A DNA stretch of 64,000 nucleotides from Serinicoccus chungangensis (GTDB lineage: Bacteria; Actinomycetota; Actinomycetes; Actinomycetales; Dermatophilaceae): assembly GCF_006337125.1 (NCBI RefSeq), contig NZ_CP040887.1:3348001-3412000 (forward strand), in the 5' to 3' direction. Positions 1-7,862 of this stretch are shown here, piece after piece. Numbering within the stretch: the first letter of the stretch is position 1; each line of letters opens with the position of its first letter. Below the pieces are notes generated by a model. It was given only the letters and a program-made list of their open reading frames with translations. It was not told the DNA's origin and did no database searches. The position numbers were made by a program, and so were the translations under genes.

Positions 1-266
1 TCCGCGCGCAGCCGGTCCAGCGCCCACCGCGCGTCCCGCAGCGGGGCGCCGTCGTTCCACCCGCGCACGGCATACCGCAGGAGACGGACGTCGAGCCGGT
101 GCGGGGCGCCGGCCCGGGCGAGCGCAAAGGCGAGCACGCGACTGCGCAGCACGGACAGCTGGCGCCAGCTCGTGGGCTCGGTGCCGTGCTGCTGCCCGCC
201 GTGCAGGACGAGGACGCGCGCGGCCGGACGGGGGTGCCGACGGATGTCGACCAGTCGCGGGGTCAC
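1..266 (-). CDS. alpha/beta-fold hydrolase, N-terminal part (runs off the left edge)
   Basis: The minus strand reads open from a GTG at 266 to the window edge, giving about 88 residues. The start overlaps the stop of the upstream TrhA gene as GTGA, so the two are probably translationally coupled. The N-terminus has a hydrophobic strand followed by VLHGG and QQHGTEP, like the beta-strand plus His-Gly oxyanion segment of alpha/beta hydrolases, and later RYAVRGWNDG, which resembles the arginine-rich region after the first helix. The catalytic serine would lie outside the window, so the substrate cannot be guessed. Confidence 0.6.
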   Translation of the reverse strand, partial: MTPRLVDIRRHPRPAARVLVLHGGQQHGTEPTSWRQLSVLRSRVLAFALARAGAPHRLDVRLLRYAVRGWNDGAPLRDARWALDRLRA

Positions 267-931
267 AGGACGTAGGCGTACATGAGGACGAAGTGCAGCC
301 CTGCGGCGGCCATGACGAGCAGGTGCCAGATCTCGTGGAAGCCGAAGACCCCCGGCACCGGGTTGGGTCGCTCGATGATGAAGATGACGAAGCCGACGCT
401 GTAGAGCACGCCGCCGACGGCCATGAGCACGAGGGCCCCCAGCGGGAGGGTGAGCCCGGTCAGGACGAGCACGACCGGCATCCACCCGAGCACGATGAAC
501 AGCGTGTTGGTCACCCACTTGGGCAGGTCGCGCCAGACCGAGCGGGCGGCGATCCCGAGCGCCGCGATGCCCCAGACCGTGCCGAGCACCGCCCAGCCGG
601 CGACGGTGCGCTCCAGGACCAGCACGATCGGCGTCACCGTGCCGGCGATGAGGCCGAAGACCGAGGTGTAGTCCAGCGTGCGCAGCAGGTCGTTGACCCG
701 GGGGCCGCGGTCGAGCCCGTGGTGGATCGTGCTGGCGACGAAGAGGACGACGAGCGAGGCGGAGTAGATCGAGAGGCCGACGATCTTCCACGGGTCCCCC
801 GTCGCCCCCGCCTGCGCGATGAGCAGCGCGGCGCCGAGCAGCGCGAAGCACGAGCCGACGAGGTGGGAGATCGTGTTGATCCGCTCGTCGGTGACGTGGA
901 CGCTGCCGTCGCGGCTGCGGGCGGTGTCCAT
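263..931 (-). CDS. trhA: TrhA/hemolysin III family membrane protein (PAQR superfamily)
   Basis: This is a 222-residue polytopic membrane protein with about seven hydrophobic segments. Family landmarks are visible: DERINTISH near the N-terminus, STIHH after the second helix, RTLDYTSVFGL in the middle and FHEIWHLLVM with a final LHFVLMY. The scattered His/Asp residues are the conserved metal-site residues of the PAQR fold. Family members are called hemolysin III or TrhA and act in membrane-energetics homeostasis; the haemolysin name is historical. I chose the ATG at 931 because GGAAGG lies 6 nt upstream; a GTG one codon earlier is too close to it. The stop overlaps the next gene. Confidence 0.85.
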   Translation of the reverse strand: MDTARSRDGSVHVTDERINTISHLVGSCFALLGAALLIAQAGATGDPWKIVGLSIYSASLVVLFVASTIHHGLDRGPRVNDLLRTLDYTSVFGLIAGTVTPIVLVLERTVAGWAVLGTVWGIAALGIAARSVWRDLPKWVTNTLFIVLGWMPVVLVLTGLTLPLGALVLMAVGGVLYSVGFVIFIIERPNPVPGVFGFHEIWHLLVMAAAGLHFVLMYAYVL

Positions 932-1067
932 CACTCACCTTCCCAGGGGTCGGACATGGGGTCTCCAGCGTAGTCGGGCCACCGATGAGTCCGGGACGGC
1001 CCGAGAGTCCCACCCCCCGTGACCACCCGCGCCTGCGATGTGCGGGGACGAGGAGAGGGAGCAGACC

Positions 1068-1766
1068 ATGACGACCAGCCTGTCCAGCAGCAGCCGGAAG
1101 GCCGACCAGCCCGCGGCGGCACCCCCCGTGGTGGACCGGGCCGCGTTCGACGCCGCCCTGGACGAGCAGGTGGCGCGGGAGAAGGAGGTGACCCGACTGA
1201 ACGACCGGGTCTCGGCCGCCCGGCGGCGCCTGCCCATGGTGGAGGTGGAGGACTACACCTTCGCCGGACCGGACGGGCCGGTGCGGCTCACCGAGCTGTT
1301 CGGCGGGCACTACCTGCTCCTCGTGCAGAACGTCATGTTCGGGCCCGACTGGGAGGAGGGGTGCCCGAGCTGCACGTGGGCCGTCGACACCCTCCCGGCG
1401 CGGATGGAGCGGCTGGACGAGGAGGGCATCGCCTTCGCGATGGTCTCGCAGGGGCCGGTCGAGAAGCTGCAGCGGTGGCGGGCCGAGCGGGGCTGGTCGC
1501 ACACCTGGGTGTCCTCGGGCGGCACGACCTACCACGACGACTGGGGATGGACGCGTCAGGACGAGGACGGCACGCCCTACCAGCTCCCCGGCTACTCCTA
1601 CTACCTGCTGCGCGACGGGGTGCCCTACCTCACCTACGCGACCACCGCCCGCGGCACCGAGGCCACCCTGCCGGTCGCGCACATCATGGACCGCACGCCA
1701 TACGGACGCCAGCAGGACTGGGAGGACAGCCCGCAGGGCTGGCCGCAGTGCGCGACGTACGGCTGA
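1068..1766 (+). CDS. DUF899 family thioredoxin-like protein
   Basis: The 232-residue protein matches the DUF899 family. It has an N-terminal helix, then a thioredoxin-like core with LLLVQNVMFGPDWEEGCPSC, where a CPSC motif sits at the position of the thioredoxin active-site loop. Later it has the aromatic-rich WVSSGGTTYHDDWGW and YSYYLLRDG. The CxxC and fold suggest a redox role, but the function of the family is unknown. The ATG at 1068 is preceded by GGAGAGGGAG at suitable distance; an in-frame ATG at 1038 lacks such a site. It is transcribed away from trhA, with a 136-bp gap that must hold both promoters. Confidence 0.8.
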   Translation: MTTSLSSSSRKADQPAAAPPVVDRAAFDAALDEQVAREKEVTRLNDRVSAARRRLPMVEVEDYTFAGPDGPVRLTELFGGHYLLLVQNVMFGPDWEEGCPSCTWAVDTLPARMERLDEEGIAFAMVSQGPVEKLQRWRAERGWSHTWVSSGGTTYHDDWGWTRQDEDGTPYQLPGYSYYLLRDGVPYLTYATTARGTEATLPVAHIMDRTPYGRQQDWEDSPQGWPQCATYG

Positions 1767-2213
1767 GGGGCTGCGGGGCGGGTCGCACCACCCGACGTTC
1801 GGCCGCGGGTCCGCGGGCGGGCGCGCCTGACCTTCGGCCGCGGGCGGGCGGGCGCGCCGGGAGGCGGGGCAGACGGCTGCCCCGCGCGGCACGCTGGTCA
1901 CAGCCGTCACGTCGCGCGGGGACATGCGCAGGAGCACGGGATATACCCATGCCATCGGTGCACGTCCCGGCACGGGGGTGCCCGTGTGGCTGCTGTGACG
2001 GGTGGTATGTCGCGCCGCCCCGGGGTCGTGCGACGTCCGGCGGGGCCGGGCTGCCGGAGGACACCCGGGCCCCGCGGCCCGGGCTACCGAGGCGACGCGG
2101 CCACCCCGCACGGGCTGCCGGAGGACACCCGGGCCCCCGCCCGGGCTGCCGGGGAGGACCCCGCCGCCCGGCACGGGCTGGACGGGATCGAGGCGCCGGC
2201 ACGAGGGTGGAGG
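1767..2213. repeat. 447-bp gene-free stretch with short imperfect direct repeats
   Basis: No convincing gene lies here. Two near-perfect 26-bp copies containing GGGCTGCCGGAGGACACC are at 2048-2073 and 2112-2137, and a third degenerate copy begins near 2143. Further left, a GC-rich unit around TTCGGCCGCGGG occurs twice, at about 1799 and 1832. The stretch separates two convergent genes, so it may carry their terminators. The long frames that cross it are products of the repeats. Confidence 0.5.
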
Positions 2214-3146
2214 TCAGCCCCGGCGCGCCCGGGAGCGGGCGAACGCGGCCCTGAGCCTGCGCTCGACCAGGCGCGGGTCGGCGAGATCGACCCAGGTCAG
2301 CCGCACGACCTCGTAGCCCAGCTCGCGCAGGCGGTCCTCCCGGAGCTTCTCCTGGCGCAGGGCGGCTGGGTCGTCGTACTTCAGCATCCCGTCGAACTCC
2401 ACGACCACCCCCCGGTCGCGGTAGAGGAAGTCGACCCGGGCCACGAGGACCCCGTCGCGGTCCACGATCTCGGCCTGCTGCTCGGGCAGCGGCAGGCCCA
2501 GCGTCAGCAGCACCCACCTGGTCCGCGACTCCCCCGCGGACTCGCTCAGGGCCGACGCCAGCTCGGCGGTACGGGCGGCGCGGAGCTGCCCGCGGCCGCC
2601 GCCGAGGACCGGGAGCGCCCGCTCCAGCTCCGCGCGCGTGGCCCGACCCTCCCTCAGCGCCGCGTCCGCGCTGACCAGCCCGGCCTCCACACCGAACCGG
2701 GCCGCCACCTGGAGCGCCGCGAGGGCGGTCTGCACCGCGGGCCCGCACGCGGTGTCCACGAGGAGCTCGTCGGGCACCCGGCGGTGCACCACGACGACGG
2801 CGTCCTGGAAGGACCGGCCACCGTCGGTGCGGCACAGGTGGGCCCGGTCGTCGACCCCGTGCACGCCCACCCTCCGCGCCGCCAGCGCGCTGTGGTGGCT
2901 CAGCGCCACGGCGGCACCCGGGCCGAACGCCCGGAGCACCGCCCGCGCCCGCATCTCGTGCCGGTCCCAGGGTGGGGCCGTCCGCCATACCGCGCCCTCG
3001 ACGAAGGTGCCGCGGCGCAGGCGCACGAGGACACCGGACCTCACGAGCGCCTGCGTCTCGCGGTGATCCACGCCCAGCGCCGCCAGGTCGGCCGTGACCG
3101 CGACATGGCCCAGGCTCCCCAGCAGCGTCATCACCTCCCCCGGCAT
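2214..3146 (-). CDS. AbiEi-type winged-helix protein with C-terminal DUF559/Vsr-like nuclease domain
   Basis: The protein has about 310 residues. The N-terminal 90 look like the AbiEi antitoxin winged helix, with LAALGVDHRETQALVRSGVL followed by RLRRGTFV. A central part runs SHHSALAARRVGVHG, as in the same family. The last 110 residues resemble DUF559 endonuclease-like domains: VARVDFLYRDRGVVVEFDG supplies acidic residues on a strand pair, then LREDRLRELGYEV. Such genes are widespread as singletons in actinobacteria and are usually annotated as hypothetical. No AbiEii toxin partner is adjacent. The ATG at 3146 is used; an internal ATG at 3131 follows a GGGAGG that is too close to serve as its ribosome site. 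Confidence 0.65.
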   Translation of the reverse strand: MPGEVMTLLGSLGHVAVTADLAALGVDHRETQALVRSGVLVRLRRGTFVEGAVWRTAPPWDRHEMRARAVLRAFGPGAAVALSHHSALAARRVGVHGVDDRAHLCRTDGGRSFQDAVVVVHRRVPDELLVDTACGPAVQTALAALQVAARFGVEAGLVSADAALREGRATRAELERALPVLGGGRGQLRAARTAELASALSESAGESRTRWVLLTLGLPLPEQQAEIVDRDGVLVARVDFLYRDRGVVVEFDGMLKYDDPAALRQEKLREDRLRELGYEVVRLTWVDLADPRLVERRLRAAFARSRARRG

Positions 3147-3378
3147 CACCCCAGGATGCCGTGATCGGAGGCGGCCCGGCCGCGCTCGTCCACAGGCCCC
3201 GCCGGGGCGGACCGTCGCGGCACCTCTCGCGCACCACGCGTCGCAGCGGCACCGGGCTGCAGAGCTTTGACTCCCGGGCGGGGAGATCACCCCGGCGGAC
3301 GGGCACATCTCCGCACGCTGCTCCTCATGAGGCCGGTGGGACGACCGGGGTCCGACCGGGACGGGTATGCCGCCCCCT

Positions 3379-3423
3379 GGCAGCCCCGGCAGCCCCGGCA
3401 GCCCCAGCAACCCGGGCAGCCCC
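3379..3423. repeat. 9-bp tandem repeat, five units
   Basis: The unit GGCAGCCCC is repeated in the gap between two minus-strand genes at 3379, 3388 and 3397. A degenerate fourth unit and a perfect fifth at 3415 follow. The gap (3147-3429) otherwise shows nothing I can name. The array may vary in length between strains. Confidence 0.6.
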
Positions 3424-3429
3424 GGTCGC

Positions 3430-4134
3430 TCAGTCCGGCAGCACCCGCCGGCCCTCCCACGTGCCGTGCTCCCCGAGGGGCCGGAAGCGCAGGGTCGTGA
3501 ACTCGTGGTGGAAGTCGCGGCGCTCGCGCTCCCGCATGGCCCGGGCGTGCCGCGTACCGACCTCGCCGCCGTGCGGGCCGTCCGCCGACCCGTCACGGCC
3601 GTGCACCATGCCGGTCATCTCGCGGGCGCTGCGCCAGACCGAGAAGGTGGAGACGGTGCGCGGCGGGCGGTAGGCCGCGAGCGCCAGCGTGACGCCCGGG
3701 TGGTCACGGACCTGCCGCTCCACCGGCCGGCCCCAGTGGACGAAGCGCGGCACCTCCGGGATCCGCATCCGCGCCACCGTCACCGCGACGACCGGCTCGG
3801 CGGGGTCGGAGCGCCCGGCGATCTCCGGCAGCGGGCCGAGCCGCCGCACCTGCCCCCACCGGCGCAGGAACTCCAGCCGCACGTGCCATCCCTCGGCCAG
3901 GGTGCGTCCGAGCCGGTCGGTCGCGAGGAAGCGCTCCAGGGCCACCTCGTCCTCCCACCGGGCGAAGACCGCGAGGCGGTGCACCTGCAGGCGCTGGGGT
4001 GAGACCACCGGGGCGCCCAGCGTCATCGAGGCCATCACCTCGGCGTGCCGCAGTCCGGGGACCGCACGCGGGGGACGCGCGATCGCCCGCGCACCGACCC
4101 GCGCCGGGACCCGGACGAGGTGGAAGGAGTGCAT
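3430..4134 (-). CDS. spheroidene monooxygenase (CrtA)-like protein
   Basis: The 234-residue protein resembles the actinobacterial proteins annotated as spheroidene monooxygenase, which have a dimeric alpha/beta-barrel haem-type fold. The best evidence is the C-terminal half: PGVTLALAAYRPPRTVSTFS followed by VWRSAREM, a later HARAMRER, then FHHEFTTLRFRPLGEHG. This matches the CrtA pattern TFSxW, then HxxAI, then ExFxRF. No carotenoid genes are nearby, so the true substrate is open. The ATG at 4134 has no strong ribosome-binding site. It is divergent from the next gene, with an 88-bp shared promoter region. Confidence 0.6.
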   Translation of the reverse strand: MHSFHLVRVPARVGARAIARPPRAVPGLRHAEVMASMTLGAPVVSPQRLQVHRLAVFARWEDEVALERFLATDRLGRTLAEGWHVRLEFLRRWGQVRRLGPLPEIAGRSDPAEPVVAVTVARMRIPEVPRFVHWGRPVERQVRDHPGVTLALAAYRPPRTVSTFSVWRSAREMTGMVHGRDGSADGPHGGEVGTRHARAMRERERRDFHHEFTTLRFRPLGEHGTWEGRRVLPD

Positions 4135-4222
4135 GCCGGCGAACCTACGCGACCCCGGGACCCGAGGACCGTCAGGCACTTGCTCCTGGCGGGGCCGGGG
4201 CGGCTGGCGCCATGATGGGGAC

Positions 4223-4645
4223 ATGGATCCAGCGCTGCGCGACATCCTCACCGCCGGCTCGAACGGCGCCCTCACCACGATCAAGCGCGACGGCCAGCCG
4301 CAGCTCTCCCTCGTGACCTACGCCATCGACCCGGACGCCTCGGTGGTCCGGGTCTCCACCACCGACGGCCGGGCCAAGGTGGCCAACCTGCGCCGCGACC
4401 CGCGCTCCAGCCTCTTCGTCACCAGCGCCAGCGGCTGGTCGTATGCCGTGGCCCAGGGCACGGTGGAGCTCTCCCCCACCGCGGCCGAGGAGCACGACCC
4501 GACGGTCGAGGACCTCGTCGCGCTCTACCGCGACGCCCAGGGCGAGCACCCCGACTGGGACGACTACCGCCGGGCGATGGTGGCCGACCGGCGCCTCGTC
4601 GTCCGGCTCCGGGTCGAGCACGTCTACGGCGTGGCCCAGGGGTAG
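4223..4645 (+). CDS. PPOX-class F420- or FMN-dependent protein
   Basis: This 140-residue split-barrel flavoprotein belongs to the pyridoxamine-5-phosphate oxidase-like superfamily, of the type annotated as probable F420-dependent in actinobacteria. Seen are an N-terminal helix, then GALTTIKRDGQPQLSLVTYA (first two barrel strands), VRVSTTDGRAKVANLRRDPR (the cofactor-phosphate binding stretch with KxxNLRRDP), and a C-terminal RLVVRLRVEHVYG strand. The reaction is unknown; family members reduce small molecules or bind F420 or haem. The ATG at 4223 gives the normal family N-terminus. It is divergently oriented to the CrtA-like gene. Confidence 0.8.
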   Translation: MDPALRDILTAGSNGALTTIKRDGQPQLSLVTYAIDPDASVVRVSTTDGRAKVANLRRDPRSSLFVTSASGWSYAVAQGTVELSPTAAEEHDPTVEDLVALYRDAQGEHPDWDDYRRAMVADRRLVVRLRVEHVYGVAQG

Positions 4646-4708
4646 GAGCCGCCGCAGCCGCCGCTCCCCCGTCCCGGGCTCACCCCGCCGGGGCGGGAGA
4701 GGCCGTGG

Positions 4709-5815
4709 TCACAGGGCCCGCAGGTCCTCCACGAGCCGGAAGGTGGGCGGGCCCATCTCCACCTGGGTGAGGAGCACGGCATACCTCCCGGTGGCGGGGT
4801 CGACCCAGACGTCGGTGCCGAGCCCGCCCGACCAGCCGAACCGACCCGGGTGCGCGCCGCCGCGCTCCACCGCGACGCCGAAGCCCCAGCCGGAGCCGTC
4901 CCAGAAGCCGGGGAAGAAACCGGCCGGGTCCTTCGCGGCGGCCGGCACCTGGTCGGTGCGCAGCGCCCGGAGGAGCTCGGGGGCCACGACCCGCTCACCC
5001 TCGTGCACGCCGCCGGCCGCGAGCATCCGCGCGAACGCGGCGTAGTCGGCGAGGGTCGAGACCAGCTCGTCGTGGCTGCGGTCGGAGACGTCGTCGGCGA
5101 CGAAGTGCCCCGCGCCCGCCGGCTCGAGCTCGACGAACCGGCCGTCCTCCTGGAGGCGGTATGCCGCGGAGAGGCGGTGCGCGTGGGCGGACGGCACGGC
5201 ATACCCCGTGTCGGCCATGCCGAGGGGGCGCAGGAGGTCGTCCCGCAGGTGCTCGCCCAGCGGCCGCCCGACGAGACGGGACAGCAGGATGCCCAGCAGG
5301 GCGAAGGAGTGGTGGTAGCGCCACGTCCGCCCCGGCTGGGCCACCAGGGGCAGGCCGGCCAGCGCCCCGAGCCACGCGTCGGCGCCGAGGGTGAGCGGTT
5401 CGGGCCCCGCCTCGACCCCGGCCTCGGCCATCGCCCGCCGCAGCGGGGAGTCGTCGAGGACCATGCCGTAGCCGCTCGTGCAGGTGAGCAGGTGCCGCAC
5501 CGTGATCGGCCGGTCGGCCTCGACCGTGTCGTCGAGCGCCGCGCCGGGCGAGCGCAGGACCCGGCGCTCGGCCAGCTCGGGCAGCCAGCGGTCGGCCGGG
5601 TCGTCGAGCCCGAGGCGGCCCTGCTCCACCAGACGCAGGGTGGCGACGGCGAGGACCGGCTTGGTCATCGACTGGATGCGGACGACGGCGTCGGTGTGCA
5701 GGTCGCCCGCTGCCGCGACCTCGAGCGCTCCTCGCGCGTCACCGAGCGCGGCCACGATCCCGGGTGCCGTGCCCTCACCCACGTGTCGCTCCAGCAGGTC
5801 GGTCAGGTCGCTCAC
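4709..5815 (-). CDS. serine hydrolase of the beta-lactamase/esterase (class C-like) family
   Basis: The 368-residue protein has the penicillin-binding fold. Serine and lysine of the SxxK motif are in IQSMTKPVLAVATL near residue 50. YHHSFALLG sits where the tyrosine motif YxN is expected, so the Asn is replaced by His or Ser. GWSGGLGTDVW near the C-terminus stands in for the KTG/HxG strand. Without a signal peptide it is probably a cytoplasmic esterase or aminopeptidase-like enzyme rather than an antibiotic-resistance beta-lactamase. The GTG start at 5815 follows GGAGGAGG with a 5-nt spacer. Confidence 0.8.
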   Translation of the reverse strand: MSDLTDLLERHVGEGTAPGIVAALGDARGALEVAAAGDLHTDAVVRIQSMTKPVLAVATLRLVEQGRLGLDDPADRWLPELAERRVLRSPGAALDDTVEADRPITVRHLLTCTSGYGMVLDDSPLRRAMAEAGVEAGPEPLTLGADAWLGALAGLPLVAQPGRTWRYHHSFALLGILLSRLVGRPLGEHLRDDLLRPLGMADTGYAVPSAHAHRLSAAYRLQEDGRFVELEPAGAGHFVADDVSDRSHDELVSTLADYAAFARMLAAGGVHEGERVVAPELLRALRTDQVPAAAKDPAGFFPGFWDGSGWGFGVAVERGGAHPGRFGWSGGLGTDVWVDPATGRYAVLLTQVEMGPPTFRLVEDLRAL

Positions 5816-5920
5816 GTGCTCCTCCTCCAGGTGGTCCTGGTCGTAGGACGACGGGGTATGCCGATTCTCATCGCCCGGAGGTCCGGTCCGGGCGGTGGGA
5901 GAGTTACACCGCTGTAGTTC

Positions 5921-5946
5921 TCCACAGGTTGTGCACCTCCTGTGGA
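5921..5946 (-). terminator. 8-bp inverted repeat downstream of the glutaminase gene
   Basis: TCCACAGG at 5921 and CCTGTGGA at 5939 can pair across a 10-nt loop. The structure sits 38 nt beyond the glutaminase stop and also upstream of the next minus-strand gene, so it could be a terminator or an operator. No U-tract is visible. The half-sites also resemble DnaA boxes, which I consider a coincidence. Confidence 0.35.
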
Positions 5947-5983
5947 CGGCGGTGGCGGCACCGACGAGCGTCCGGCGCGGGGC

Positions 5984-7780
5984 TCAGCGGGCGCGGACGG
6001 CGCCGCGGCGCAGGGCGCGGTCGGCGACGCGGTAGGCGTCGCGGGCGACGGCGCGCCAGACCTCGACCCCGACCACCGGGTCCTCCTGCGCCAGCCGGGC
6101 GAGGTCCTCCGCCGACAGCACGAGCAGCTCCAGCTCCTCGACCGCCCGGATCGTCGTCTGCTGCTCGTCGTCGGTCCCCAGGGCCAGCTCGCCGAAGGAC
6201 GTGCCGGGGCCCATCGTCACGAGGGTCACCGGCTGCCCGTCCGGCCCCCTCCCGAGCGCCTGCGCCCGGCCGCGCACGATGAGGTGCACCCCGGCGAAGG
6301 GACCGCCGGCCTCCAGGACCGTCTCGCCGTCGGGCACCACCCGGTGGGTCATCGCCGAGCGCACCGCCTCGGTCGCCGACGTCCCGAGGTCCCGCATCAA
6401 CGGGTGGTCCTCCACCGGGTCCGGCTCCGGGCGCGGGCCGCAGTGGGCGCGGATGAGCTCGCGCTCGCACCACTCGACCGCCGAGGCCAGGTCGGCGAAG
6501 TTGGGCGAGGCGAGCTCGGTCCCCGCGTCCGGGTCCGGGAAGACCCCGGCCGGGTCCACGGCCACCGCCTCCGCCCCGGCCTCGCGCAGCCGGTCCCGCA
6601 GCGCCAGCAGGGTCACCCGGCTCACCTGGGCGATCTCGTTGACCTGGGTGAGGTCGAAGACCGCCAGCTCCGGCTCGTCCGCCACGACGGTCCGGGCCAC
6701 CGACTCGGCCCCCGCGAAGAGCAGGTCGCCGTGCAGCTCGTAGACCCGGGCACGACCGGCGACCCGGTCCAGCACCTCCTCGTCGGCGCCCTGCCAGCGG
6801 GTCCGCGAGCGCGCGGTCTCCAGCGAGTAGCTGCTGCGCAGCGCGCTGCGCGACCCCCGGCTCACGTGCATGAGGTGCATCTCCATGTCCCGGGACATGC
6901 GCTCGAAGAGCGCCACCCCCCGGGCGCTGTTGCCGTGCGCGTCGAGCCGCGGCGAGAACACCGCGACCCCCACCTGGCCCGGCAGGACGCCGATGATGCC
7001 GCCGCTCACCCCGCTCTTGGCCGGCATGCCGACCGCGCTCACCCAGTCACCGGCGGCGTCGTACATCCCGCACGTCGTCATCACCGAGAGGACGTGCTCC
7101 ACGAGATGGGCGTCGAGCAGCTGCCGTCCGGTCCGCGGCTGCCGACCGCCGTTGGCCAGCGTCGCGGCCATGAGCGCGAGGTCCCGGGTGTCGACGGCGA
7201 TGGAGCACTGCCGGACGTAGCGCCGCAGCACCTCCTCCGGGTCGTCCTCGAGGATCTCGAACTCCCGGAGCAGGTGGGCGATGGCGCGGTTGCGGTGCGC
7301 GGTGGCCAGCTCGGAGCCGTAGACCCCCTCGTCCACCTCCAGCTCCCGCCCGGCGAAGGCACCGAACCAGTCCAGCGCCCGCGCGAACCGCTCGTCCTCC
7401 TCCTCCCCCGCGACGAGCGAGGTCGCCGTGATCGCGCCCGCGTTGATCATGGGGTTCTTCGGCCGGCCGGTGCCGGGGGCCAGGCTGATCTCGTTGAAGG
7501 CATCGCCCGAGGGCTCCACGTCGACCTTGTGCGCCACCCTCTCGACGCCCTGGTCGTGCAGCCCGAGGGCATACGTGAAGGGCTTGGAGATCGACTGGAT
7601 GCTGAAGCGGTGCTCGGCCTGCCCCACCTCGTAGACCTGACCGTCCACGGTCGCGAGGCACAGCGCGAACCGGTCGGGGTCGGCCGCCGCGAGCTCGGGG
7701 ATGTAGGCGGCGACCTCACCTCCGGCGGCGCCGCACTGCTCGACGATCTGCTCCAGGTAGTCCTGCACCGGGTTGCGCAT
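5984..7780 (-). CDS. glsA: glutaminase A fused to STAS and cyclic-nucleotide-binding-like domains
   Basis: The 598-residue protein has three domains. Residues 1 to about 305 are a serine-dependent glutaminase, which hydrolyses L-glutamine to glutamate and ammonia; the active-site serine and lysine are S63 and K66 in FSIQSISKPF, followed by NPMINAGAI. A STAS domain (YELHGDLLFAGAESV, then AVFDLTQVNEIA) follows at about 340-430. The C-terminal 130 residues look like a cyclic-nucleotide-binding fold with GTSFGELALGTDDEQQTTIR. There the arginine that normally holds the cyclic phosphate appears to be Gln, so cNMP binding is doubtful. The three-domain form exists in other actinobacteria. The ATG at 7780 follows GAGGAG with a 7-nt spacer. 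Confidence 0.9.
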   Translation of the reverse strand: MRNPVQDYLEQIVEQCGAAGGEVAAYIPELAAADPDRFALCLATVDGQVYEVGQAEHRFSIQSISKPFTYALGLHDQGVERVAHKVDVEPSGDAFNEISLAPGTGRPKNPMINAGAITATSLVAGEEEDERFARALDWFGAFAGRELEVDEGVYGSELATAHRNRAIAHLLREFEILEDDPEEVLRRYVRQCSIAVDTRDLALMAATLANGGRQPRTGRQLLDAHLVEHVLSVMTTCGMYDAAGDWVSAVGMPAKSGVSGGIIGVLPGQVGVAVFSPRLDAHGNSARGVALFERMSRDMEMHLMHVSRGSRSALRSSYSLETARSRTRWQGADEEVLDRVAGRARVYELHGDLLFAGAESVARTVVADEPELAVFDLTQVNEIAQVSRVTLLALRDRLREAGAEAVAVDPAGVFPDPDAGTELASPNFADLASAVEWCERELIRAHCGPRPEPDPVEDHPLMRDLGTSATEAVRSAMTHRVVPDGETVLEAGGPFAGVHLIVRGRAQALGRGPDGQPVTLVTMGPGTSFGELALGTDDEQQTTIRAVEELELLVLSAEDLARLAQEDPVVGVEVWRAVARDAYRVADRALRRGAVRAR

Positions 7781-7862
7781 CAGGCTGCTCCTCGGGGGTC
7801 GTGCCGTCCGCCCGAGCCTATGCCGCCGACGCGGACGCACCGCAGGTGCCAGGATCAGGGCC

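Noticed and set aside
4709..5815. Antibiotic-resistance beta-lactamase
   Set aside because: No signal peptide and a non-standard YxN motif; an esterase-like hydrolase is more likely.
5921..5946. A pair of inverted DnaA-box-like sites suggesting an origin
   Set aside because: Only two weak matches, no AT-rich region and no dnaA/dnaN genes nearby; a terminator or operator is simpler.
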